A stretch of 64,000 nt of DNA from Tetradesmus obliquus (taxonomy: Eukaryota; Chlorophyta; Chlorophyceae; Sphaeropleales; Scenedesmaceae). How positions within the stretch are numbered: position 1 is the first letter of the stretch; each line of letters begins with the position of its first letter. The notes under the pieces are model-generated. The model searched no databases, had not been told where the DNA came from, and was given only the letters and a program-made list of their open reading frames with translations. The stretch lies in assembly GCA_030272155.1 (NCBI GenBank), contig CP126197.1:2356001-2420000 (forward strand). Direction: 5' to 3'. Positions 46,847 through 58,000 of this stretch are shown piece after piece. The position numbers and the translations under genes are program-made.

Positions 46847-49380
46847 GAGTGGCGCAACGCAGGATGCGGCACGGCAGTGTGCTTGTCAAGCTGAGCTGCT
46901 GATGCTATGCAATTTTGACCGCAGCAAGCACAAAATGGGACGGGAAAGGACGATTGTTGTGCGCAGGATGGGGGCGGTCCAGTTGAACCCTCCACTGAAA
47001 CATGTGGACGTGTGACTGAGTCAGCCCCGGGTGGCATTTGATTGTTTTGTTTTGTTGCATGTCAGCCGCCAAGTCGGCGGCATGCAAGGGCTAGCACAGC
47101 ACAGTCGCCGTGGCAGGAGAGTATTGTGATGCTCAATTCAAGGGTAGCTGCAGGAGGGGCTCTGGTGCGTGATTGATTCGGCCCTGGAGGGCCTGGAAGC
47201 ACTACGATTTCATTGATAGGCTACAGACAGGCAAGCTGGGGCAAGCTTACGTCAGGGGTGAGCTGCTTGCTGCAGCTGCCATGCTACAATGGCATGTCAC
47301 ACCACCCCATGCAGGTTTTCATCCTAATCCATGTGACCCAATCTCACAGCCCAGCTGAGATGCTGGCCAGCAGCGTTGCAACACACTTGTTGTTTGGGCT
47401 TCAGGGCCTGATCCTGAGCATCTCCAGTGACATGCCAGGACACATAAATGTGCAAGGGCACTGCTGCGCACGTCTGCAGTGATGTGTACACAACAGCAGG
47501 GCTGCTTTGTTGCCCGTGCTGACATGGGATGTCAGTAGAAACACCATTGATTTCCTCTTACGCAGGCGCACAAGCAGGTGGTGCTACTGGTGGTGTCACA
47601 CTGCGTAGGCAGGGCTTGGGTCCATCTCTTTGGCCCTGCTCAAGCTATGAGTGTTGACATCTTACACCAGCAGCAGCTGGTAAACATTTATTGATTTATT
47701 TCATTTTGTTGTTGCTTAGGCAGCTTGACTAGTAGGTGCTGTTAGGCGCCAATAACAGCACCAAGCATCCCATGGTGCACGGTGGGCTTGTTTCGTCTTA
47801 TGATCCTGTGTTGCGAGTGAGTTGTTGGCCAGCAGACTATTGTGATGCCAGAAGGCTTCAGTACTAACAGTATACCCAGATGCACCTCAGTCTTGCCAAA
47901 CCTCAATGATGTGCTGCCAATTCCAACTCTCAAGCAGCTCACATGTTGGCAATAGCTGCACTGAGAGGTGGACCAAACGCACCAGAGTTATATGTATGTG
48001 CTCCACAGCCGTGCTGCAGCCAGCTTTGCGTGTGCTTGGTTGGTGTGACGCCAGTGATGTGCCAGGTGTTTATCTTGACCTTGATGTTTGTGTGACAAAA
48101 ATCGTTTATGTAGGCATGCACACAGCTGCATGCTCCCCATGCAAATGATGGCGGCTGCATTGCTACGGTAGAGGCTGCTTGCTGTGACATTGACGGGTGT
48201 GGTGTTCACCCCATGTAGACTTGACAGTGGCACTACGCAGGGCATCTTGAAGGCCTGCTCTCTGGTACCTGGCTGGTGTTGCATTGAACAGCCAAATATT
48301 AACCTGTCGCCATCGTGATGCAGCCCAGTATCTACAGTTGCAGGCATTTATTGGTAACATGCTGACGACAATGATGATGCTGATGATGAGGTTGCAGGCA
48401 CCCGGTGCACTGCACCCGGGCGCCTGGCAGGCACCCCCTTCAAGGGAAGTTCATGCCAGGCTGGTCAAGAGGGTCTGGCAGTGTGGTGTGGCACTAACGG
48501 TATGCTCAGATAGCTTCCAGAGTGTCCCCATCACTTGCAGGATGAGAGGTGACGTGTGTGCCTGAAGCACGTGGCAGCGGCGCCTCGGCTGCGGGTGCCA
48601 GGTACGATGAGCGTGTACAAGCGTGTCTGACTCACACCTGGAACCGTGCATGACCAGCACAGTTCAAAGGCCTGGCCAGCTGATGTAGGCATAGTTCTTG
48701 TAACGTTACACAAACTCTTGCGTTCCGCTCTAAACGCTATACTGCCAGGAGGACGCTGGCAACAGGGCTTTGGCATTTTGAACAGATGCTATGACGCTCC
48801 AAGCGGTTTTGCCATGCCAGTTTGCTCTGAGTGCTTGCCAGCAGAATCATAGTTGCAAAAGCAGCACGCCCACTGTAAAGTATGTTATGCCGACGATGAT
48901 TACGGGGTCTGCTGCGGGGAACTCAACGTATTTGCCTCTTCTGTCTGCCTGAAGCTGACCAGTGACCTCTGCTGGCAGCAGCACAGTGTGCACAAGCCCA
49001 GAAGGCAGAGCAAGCACCTGATCACATCTAAGGGTGGTTTATGCCTACCTAAAACGGAATCGCTGCTCTCCAATTCTGCGAGGGTCATCGTCGTGTACTC
49101 ACTGGACAGCTGAGCTTGCTTGAGCATCGAAGGAGAGCAGCGGGCCATCCATCAAAACGAACTGTTTGACTGAACCAAAGGTGCGTTTGCTTTGAGCTGG
49201 TCGTTGGTACTGACGTGCCGTTGGCACCTGCACGTCAGGCACCTTGGCAGCACCACACAGGCAGCACTTTCATGTATACTGCTCATGCGCTCGTCGTACC
49301 CGCGTGGTGATTCCACCTGCTTCTGCCATGAAACATGCAGGTGTTTCAGCAGCAGCAAGAGCACAGCGGCAGCAGGCAGC
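46847..49380. other. 2.5-kb gene-free region between MYB and the hydroxylase
   Basis: No coding motif, RNA or clear repeat was recognised. It holds the MYB 3' UTR and the hydroxylase promoter. Open frames on both strands are short and lack conserved features. The first part (46850-47050) follows the MYB stop directly. Confidence 0.4.
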
Positions 49381-50259
49381 ATGGAGGCAGTGGCGGCAGC
49401 AGCCAGGGGCCTGGTGCATCACTGCCAGACTGTTGCAGCACAGCGGCTCACGCTGCACTCCCCAGAGCTCTGGGTTTCCCTGCTGCCAGTGGTGTTCTAC
49501 TGGGCAGTGTCAGCGTATTTTGAAGTGTTGGACCGCCTGAAGCTGCCAGCGTTTGAAAAGCACCGCCTTCACAGCGAGCAGGAGGCACGGGCGCGCAACC
49601 AGGTCAGCAGGAGCCATGTGTTCTGGCGGGTGCTGCTGCAGCACGCCATCCAGGTGGCAGTTGGTGTGCTGATGACACTGGCAGACCCAGGCTTCTGCGA
49701 CGCAAAGCCCTGGACAGGCTGGCTGGCAGCAGTGCCGGAGTTCTTTGTGGCCATGCTGGTCATGGATGCCTGGCAGTACATCATCCACCGCGCCATGCAC
49801 GAGAGTAAGGCGCTGTACAACGCCATCCACAGCCACCACCACCGCATGATCATCTGCTACGCGTACGGCGCACTGTACAACCACCCTCTGGAGGCGCTGC
49901 TGCTTGACACAGTCGGCGGCGTGGTCAGCTTCTATGCCAGCGGCATTTCCTGCAAGGGCAGCATCGCGTTCTTCGCCTTCTCAACCGTCAAGACGGTGCT
50001 TGACCACAGCGGCTACCGCTTCCCGGTCAACCCGCTGCATGGGCTGTTTCCAAACAACGCAGCATACCATGACGTGCATCATGACCCTCGCGGGTTCCGG
50101 AAGAACTACAGCCAGCCATACTTCACGCACTGGGACTGGCTGCTGGGCACCTACATGGCGCCTGGCGAGCTGAAGCCACTGGCAATCAAGCAGCAGCAGA
50201 AGCAGCAGCAATTGCAGCAAAGCGGGCAGCAGGACGGCGATGGAAAGAAAGAGCTGTGA
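49381..50259 (+). CDS. SBH: Sphingoid-base C4-hydroxylase (SBH/SUR2-type, fatty acid hydroxylase superfamily)
   Basis: An intronless gene for 292 residues. The enzyme hydroxylates C4 of dihydrosphingosine or dihydroceramide in the ER, giving phyto-type bases. The di-iron His boxes are all there: HRAMH near residue 138, HSHHHRM near 150, and HDVHHDPRGF near 230. The plant family phrases AYGALYNHP, LLLDTVGG, NAAYHDVHH, SQPYFTHWDWLLGTYM and an N-terminal YWAVSAYFEVLDRL match closely. Several hydrophobic spans are present. The last four residues, KKEL, fit a cytosolic dilysine (KKxx) ER-retrieval signal. The ATG at 49381 is chosen because the upstream open frame is Cys/Ser-rich and unlike the family. 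Low-complexity Gln/Lys precedes the C-terminus. Confidence 0.94.
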   Translation: MEAVAAAARGLVHHCQTVAAQRLTLHSPELWVSLLPVVFYWAVSAYFEVLDRLKLPAFEKHRLHSEQEARARNQVSRSHVFWRVLLQHAIQVAVGVLMTLADPGFCDAKPWTGWLAAVPEFFVAMLVMDAWQYIIHRAMHESKALYNAIHSHHHRMIICYAYGALYNHPLEALLLDTVGGVVSFYASGISCKGSIAFFAFSTVKTVLDHSGYRFPVNPLHGLFPNNAAYHDVHHDPRGFRKNYSQPYFTHWDWLLGTYMAPGELKPLAIKQQQKQQQLQQSGQQDGDGKKEL

Positions 50260-52074
50260 CCTGGCGTGGTTTTCTGTGTGATAGACGTGTCGTTGGGTGG
50301 AGGTTTTTGCATTTGCACCGGGGGCGGAAGAGTGGGTTTTGGGGGGCGCAAGTTAGACGCAGCAGCTGCTGCAGCGACAGTAACAGCAGGTGTGGTTGTG
50401 TGAGTTTCGCAAAAGGCAGCCCCTTGCTAGCCGGGTTTGTTTCGGCTGGGACAGGCAGCATCATGCCCACATGTTCGTTGCACATGCAAGCTTGGCTATA
50501 GAGAGCATATAGCATTCGAGTGACTTCATGGCAACAGCAGGAACCCAATTTCAGCCATTAACAGCAACACACAGTAGCCACAGCACAGCGGACGAATGGT
50601 GCCGCTGCATGGGCTTGTGTCTTGTGGTGGCCGCTGTGGAATGGGTGACGTGCAGGTGCTGCAGGCTTTTAGAGCTGCATGGCTGTGCCAAGTGCTTTGA
50701 AGCAGCAGCAGGAGTGATGCTCCTTGAGCATGTCAAGCAGGTGAATGCTGTGTTGGCACTCCCTTTGTGTGTTCATCAAATGGCATTCTGGTTTTATGCG
50801 GTTTATGGGAGCACGCTAATCCTGGTGACTCACTCGGAGCTGCACTTTGTTCATTTGCAGCACCCTGGGTCGTGGGTGCACGTTGAACGTCGTGTTGGCA
50901 CGTGGGGACTGGCCAATCAGCCATGATTGTGCGCTCAGCGCAGCCTACATGAGTGCAAAACCGCTCAGCAGGCTGCTGTATGCTGCACACACTTGCGTGG
51001 TTCGGTGCAGCATGCATCGTGTGTGTGTCCTGGCTGTGTCGCCCATTCAAGCACCTCATGGCCAAGTAGAACACAGAGTTCAAATTATGATGCTCGCCTA
51101 TGCATTGCAGCTGTGGACAGCAGCAGTGCATTGTGTGTTCTGCCCATGCAGCAGCCTGTGCAGACAATCCTCACAGGGTGTGTTGTGTTGGTGTGCAGTT
51201 GCTGTGAGGCAGGCAGGGCTGACGATTTCACCGCAGGTTCAAAACATGATGGGCAAACGAGCGATGGTGGTAGCTTGCCTCTGCTCATCAAGAATTGCTG
51301 CGCCTGTAATTCACGACAATGCCAGTCTGGTCCTGCAAGGATACCCAGAGCGTCTTGCAGAGCAAACGTGCTCTGACTGCGTGCCACAGCTCATCAAGAC
51401 AGCTTTAGCAGTTTGTCTTACAGCTTCGGCTGCGCGATGCGTGCACAGCTGCTGCGATCCTACAGCAGCGACGTGACCACTGCTGCAGTGGCAGTACAAA
51501 GCACGCTGCGATCCCTGTGCACATAAAACTTGCGTAGACGGCTTGCATACTGTTGAAGCACTTTGCTGTGCCACAAGCGCTCCTTCCTTAAACATCCTTG
51601 GCCTGATAACTGACAGAGCCCAAAGTCTCGGAGCAGTCTAGAGCAGCTCGAACGTGAGTTGAAGCACCAAAGGCTGTGTGTTTGTGGCTGGGCCGATATT
51701 TAGTTCTGTGCTCGACGAGCAAGCAACATACCAAAGGCAGTAGATTCAAGGCTGCACGGCAAGAACTCACAGCCCGGTGCGCCTCTCTTTGTGTGTTCTA
51801 CGTTCGTCCTGGCTATGATGCCTGCTATACGCTAGGTTGAAGCGGCCAGGCACCTGTGAAGCGTAGGCTTGCAAGTTGGTTGAGCCTTTCAACTCGGTTG
51901 CCCCCACGTCGCAGCTTGCAGGCTAGACAGCGGCTCATTGTTCATCAACCTGGCTCTGAACATATTTTCCGGTGACTGCAGGGCGGCGTGACTTCCAGGG
52001 AGTAGGCGTGGGACAGGGCAGGAACGAAGCAGAGTTTCTCAGCAGCTGTTTGGAGCAGCTGCCTGCCGCACTCG
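50260..52074. other. 1.8-kb spacer upstream of ACC1
   Basis: No exon or RNA gene was recognised. Contains the hydroxylase 3' UTR and the ACC1 promoter and 5' UTR. Open frames are not conserved and carry no motif. The last 150 bases before 52075 are a plausible leader. Confidence 0.45.
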
Positions 52075-55000
52075 ATGCCGGCAGATATCCCCAACGGAAA
52101 TGGGGCGGCTGCAGAGGCTTATGAGAATGGGGATGCGCCAGCAGCAGAGGGGACCCCAGCCAGGGGCTCTCTGCACAACAGGACCCCCTCCTTCCTAGAT
52201 ATGGCCAGGTGAGGACACATCCTGTCACAGAAGCAGCGCCAGCCCCTTGATAACTGCAGATCACGCCCCTCCAACTCTGGTGTCTGCTCTGCTGCTGCCA
52301 CGCCCTGTGTCCCACAGTGGCACCACAAACCCCAACAGGATGGGGCTGCCCAAGCGCCCTCCCAGCCTGAACAAGATGGTGGACACCTTTGTGGCGGAAA
52401 TGGGCGGTGACAGGCCCATCTACAGGTGCGGACAACGGCCGTGGCTTCCATCACCAGCCACAACTGCCACAACTGATGCATGCTACTACTGTTCGCCTGG
52501 TGCACTGTCATTGCCGACCAAATACGGCATTGTTGACTGAACATTGACGACTGTTTTGTGCTTGCAGTGTGCTGGTGGCTAACAATGGTCTGGCAGCAGT
52601 CAAGTTCATGCGCAGCATCCGCACCTGGGCTGTGCAGACGTTTGGTCACCCGCGTGCTGTTGCCATGGTGGCTATGGCAACACCCGAGGACATCCGCATC
52701 AATGCAGAGCACGTGATGCAGGCTGACCAGTTTGTTGAGGTGCCAGGCGGCACCAACAACAACAACTACGCAAACGTGAAGCTGATCGTGCAGGTGGCGG
52801 AGCGTGCTGGCGTGGATGCAGTCTGGCCAGGCTGGTGAGTTTGCATGAGGATTACAGAGATGAGGCATCAAGTGCAGGAAAGGCTGGGTGTGCCAGCTGA
52901 TTTGTTTTTAAAACTGGTGTCAGGTAACCCACACATTTTTTATGAGCCGGGCCGATTGCTGGCAGATCTGTGTGTTGCTAGCTGCCGCCGTCACAGTGTA
53001 AAAGCAAACTTGGGGAGCAACATAGCCGCTGCTTCTGAGCCTGCCAATTCCATGCTGGTCACGCTGGTATCAGTCAACCTGCGCATGTGTTGCGGTCCAG
53101 GCCTGTTGCTGGCAGAGCATCGCAAGCTGTTGTCGACACATGTGAGAAAGCATTCCAGTTCAGCATGACATGTGCTGCTTGCTGAGCATGCCGGTGTGCT
53201 GCTGGTCTGCAGGGGTCACGCGTCTGAGATCCCTGAGCTACCGCAGTCGCTGGCAGCTAAGGGCATCAGGTTCCTGGGCCCACCAGCTGAGGCAATGGCA
53301 GCGCTGGGAGACAAGGTGAGCGCTGGCACAAGTCCTTGCAGCTGTCCTTGCAGCCAGCAGCTTCAGCAAGCAGCTTGCAGCACAGCTGAAGCCAGCACCG
53401 GTGTTCCTGCAAGCGTTGGTTGAATGGCACCCAGCCCACAGCACATCCTGCTGCTTGCTTGCGACCCTCGGCTTACTGGTGTTGCTGTGATCGCACATGT
53501 GCTGAAATGGACGTGCGCCGTCCTGCAGTTCCTGTACATGCTTGTCTGCAATCACATGCAGATGAATCCAGTCCTGCATGCCATCCGGTGCATGTCTACT
53601 ACCCAGCCAGTCATGTGAACAGGTCGCTCCTTGATTTCGCCCCTGTTTCTTTGCAGATTGGGTCCACCATCCTGGCACAGGCAGCTGGCGTGCCAACGCT
53701 GCCCTGGTCAGGCTCAGGTGTGGCAGTGTCCTTTGCAGAGTGCAATGGTCAGATCCCAGAGGACACCTACAACAAGGCCTGCGTGTTCAGCCTGGATGAG
53801 GCCATTGAGAGCTGCCAGCGCATCGGCTATCCCATCATGCTCAAGGCCTCGTGGGGTGGCGGTGGCAAGGGTATCCGCAAGGTGCACAATGATGATGAAG
53901 TGCGCCAGGTGTTCAAGCAGATCCAGGGCGAGGTAAGCACAGCACAGCAGCCGGCGCCAGGAGCAGCAGTCGAGGAAGTCAGCGTCAGCAGGAAACAGCA
54001 ATGTGTGCCTTGGCTGGATGCTGCCGCATGTTGGTGTTGCTGCTGGTTCATTTTTCACTGGTTGCTGCAGGCACATCCTCCAGCTGCGCTTGGGGCAGGT
54101 TACCCTGCTGTGCATGTACCTGATGGGAGGACTGGGAGAGCAACATTGTGCGCATGTATTGGTTGGCCATGCAAAACCTTATCACCTGAGCTTGCGGCTG
54201 CTCTGCCATGCTATTTGCAGGTGCCCGGCTCACCTATCTTTGCGATGAAGCTGGCGCCACAGAGCCGCCACTTGGAGGTGCAGCTGGTGGCTGACAGGCA
54301 CGGCAACGTGGCGTCGCTTTTCACGCGCGACTGCAGCGTGCAGCGCCGCCACCAGAAGATCATTGAGGAGGGGCCAGCGCTGGCAGCCAGCCAGGAGCAG
54401 CTGCGTGACATGGAGCGCTGCGCACGCGCACTGGCTCGCAGCGTGGGCTACCAGGGTGCCGCTACTGTGGAGTACCTGTACCTGATTGAGGAGGGAAAGT
54501 ACTGCTTCCTGGAGCTGAACCCCCGCCTGCAGGTGCGAGCTGCGATGGCTGTTTGGCGCTAATTGAGCCAGCAATGCTTGTCAGTGCAGCAGCAGCAGCT
54601 GTGCAGGTACGGACAGTGTTGAAGCGCGCAGTGGAGCCCACATAGCAAACTGTTGCAGCACATTATTTGGCAGTTGCAGCTGCACGGCAATAGCACTCGA
54701 CCTGTTCAGCTCTTCCGTTGACATTTCCTGCAAGCAGCAGCCTGCTTTTCCAGTGGCAACTTCTGGCCAGCTCATGGCATTACCGCTGTGTGCCTGCGTT
54801 TGCAGGTGGAGCACCCCGTGACTGAGGGCATCACGGAGACCAACATCCCCTCCATCCAGCTCATGGTTGGCATGGGCATCCCACTGTGGCGCATGCCGGA
54901 GCTGCGCACCAGCTTTGACCAGGACCCCAAGGGCGACACCTTCTTTGACCTGGAGACCACGCCGCAGCGCCTGCCGCAGCACCACGTGGTGGCGGTGCGC

Positions 55001-58000
55001 ATCACTAGCGAGAACGCTGGCGACGGCTTTAAGCCTACTGCCGGGCGTGTGGACGAGGTGAGGCTGAGGCAGCAACGGCAGTGCGCTGTGTGCAGCGGGA
55101 TATGTTCATGTCGCGCATGGCCGGGTGTGGTAGACTGCTCAGCAGCGTAAGGACCTTGCTGATTCAGCAGCGTAGCATGGCGCCTTGACGCAGCTGGATA
55201 ATGCTGAATAGCTTGCATATGTCAACTGCTGCTGCTGCTGCTGCTACTGCTGCTGACGTGTGCATGCTGCTGCTGCATCCTGCAGGTGGTGTTCAAGCCC
55301 TCACCCAACGTGTGGGGCTACTTCAGCGTCAAGGGTGGTGGCGGCATCCACGAGTTCTCGGACTCTCAGGTGTGTGGCACAGCTGCAGGCTGCTGGTGTA
55401 TATGTGGCTTGCGTACAAAGGACAATAACGGTTGTTGATGGGGTTGGCAGCAAAGGTACCCTAAGAAGTGTCTCGGCATGCATCGGTCACAACAGCAGCG
55501 ACCTGGACACTGACAGGTCCCCTTGCCGTCGGGCGTGAACTCGGAGGTGACGACGCTGTCTTGCTGTTGTGCGTTTGTTTCCAGAGACAGGTGCACGCAA
55601 CAGGAGGATTGTTCCACCGTGTGTGCTGAGCTTTGTACATCTGTTGCCGCACTCGCTGTCGCTGCCTGCAGTTTGGCCACCTGTTTGCCAAGGCGCCTAC
55701 ACGCGAGGCAGCCATCCGCGCCATGGTGGTGGCGCTGCGCGACGTGCGCGTTCGCGGCGAGATCCACACCATCATCGACTACGCGGCAGACATGCTGCAG
55801 AGCCCCGAGTTTGTGAACAACGAGATCCACACTGGCTGGCTGGACAGCCGCATCGCCGCAAACGTGCGCGCAGAGCGGCCGCCGTGGCACCTGTGCGTGA
55901 TCGGCGCTGCTGCTGTGCGTGCGCACGAGGCGTTTGCCTGCAAGGCTGCGGAGTACCTGGGCTTCCTGGCTAAGGGCCAGCTGCCGCCACACGACGTCAG
56001 CCTCATCTACTTTGAGGTGGGTGGGCAGTGAGTCTGGTTGGTAGCGTCAAACAGGCAGCACAACACAGCAGCTGCTGCAGTGCACCGGCCGAGTCTCCCA
56101 TGCGTAGCTGCCGTGTTGCTGGCTGTTGCACCTACCGCAGTCAGCATGCTTGCATCCCTGCTGTATGCTCAAGAAAGTCCATTGGTGCTTACTCGCTTGT
56201 TGTGTGCTGCTGTGCCTGCCGTCCTGCTTGCGCCCCCTACAGGACAACATGGTGATCGACGACTTCAAGTACAGCGTGAAGGTGATCCGCCGCGCGCCCT
56301 TCATCTTCAACGTGCAGCTCAACAAGAGCAACGTGGACGTGGTGGCGCGCAAGCTGGGAGATGGCGGCTTCCTGCTGCAGGTGCGCAAGCGCGAGCAGAG
56401 GTTTTGCAGCAAACCAGCAGCGACGATAGCAGTAGTCCTGTTGCATTCACATCGATGAGTCAAGGCTGCTAGTGAAGCGTGCCTGTCCTGCTTTGTTTCT
56501 GCTGACAGCCACAATACCCACAGCAGCATGCACTGGAACCTGTAGTGCATGGCATTGCTGCTCAACTGTGCTGCGTCCTGTGCCTGGGTAGGTGGATGGC
56601 GAGAGCCACGTGCTGCACACTGAGGAGGAGGCCATGGGCACGCGCCTGGTCATCGACAACCTCAGCTGCCTCATCGCCAAGGAGGCAGACCCCAGCCGCC
56701 TGGTGGCACAGTCGCCAGGCAAGCTGGTGCGGCAGCTGGTGGCCAACGGCGAGCACGTGGAGCAGGGCCAGCGCTTTGCGGTGGTGGAGGTGATGAAAAT
56801 GATGATGGACCTGCTGTGCCCGGCCGCTGGTGTGATCAACTTCGAGGTGAATGAGGGCGCGGCGCTGGCTGCTGGCGAGCTGATTGCCCGCATGCAGCTG
56901 GACGACGCCTCACAGGTCAGGCGCGCAGAGAACTTCACAGACAACCTGCCGCAGCTGGGCCCGCCCCAGGTGCACTCTGGCCGCCTGGAACACCGCTTCA
57001 AGCAGGCGCTCAGCGCTGCCAAGGCCATCATGGCAGGTGAGAGACCTTGCAGGAATTGCTGCTGGTTGCCTGATACCCGTCAAACGTCGAGCAGCGATTG
57101 AGCAGCAGCAGCTAGTGATGTGCAGCAGCAACGTTGACCTTGCTCTTACTGTGCTAAGGCAGTTGTTCGACACGCTACGTGCTTCGCTCACGCATTGTTG
57201 GTGTGCATGCATGCTGAGCTGACGTTGACACCTGCCACCACCTGCTGGTCAATCCTGCAGGCTACAACTACCCCGTGGAGGACGTGCTGCTGGAGCTGGT
57301 GGAGTGCCTGGACAACCCGGCGCTGTCGCTGCTGCAGTGGAACGAGGAGTTCAGCTACATCGAGGGCCGCCTGCCGCCAGGCCTGGCGCCGCGCCTGAAC
57401 GCGGTGACCGCAGAGCACGAGGCTGCGCTGAACAGCGCCTTCACTGGCGACCGCGCCAACACAGAGTTCCCTGGCCGCATGCTCATCCGCATCATGCGCG
57501 AGACAGTGGAGGTGAGCAGCAGCGCAGGCCGGTTCGTGCGCTTGTATGTACGGTGTGCACAAGCAGTGCGCAACTGTATGTGCAGTGGCCTCTTGGGGTT
57601 CTTGCATGCCTGTGGGACTAGCGCTCAATGATGTTTGGAACTAGAACAGTTTGCAGCCTTGCCATGCATGTCTGTTATTTTCACAACAGGCTTGTGCAGA
57701 TATCCGACAAGCGTGGCAGGGTACAAACTGTTGTATTTCCACAAATGGTTGAGTTGCCCATCTCAGGCTGTGTGGGTGAGGCCGCACTTCAGCCTGCTCT
57801 TCTGGTATTCGCGGAACACACCAGCAGCTGACTCCTGCTGCTGTCTCTGCCTGCTGCACTCCGCTGCGCAGTCTGCTGGTGCTGACACGGCGGCGCTGCA
57901 GCAGCAGCTGGACCCGCTGGTGCGTGTGGCCAAGGCGCACGCGCAGGGCCCAGCCGAGTACGCGCGCAGCATCGTGCAGGAGCTGCTGTCTCAGTTTGCT

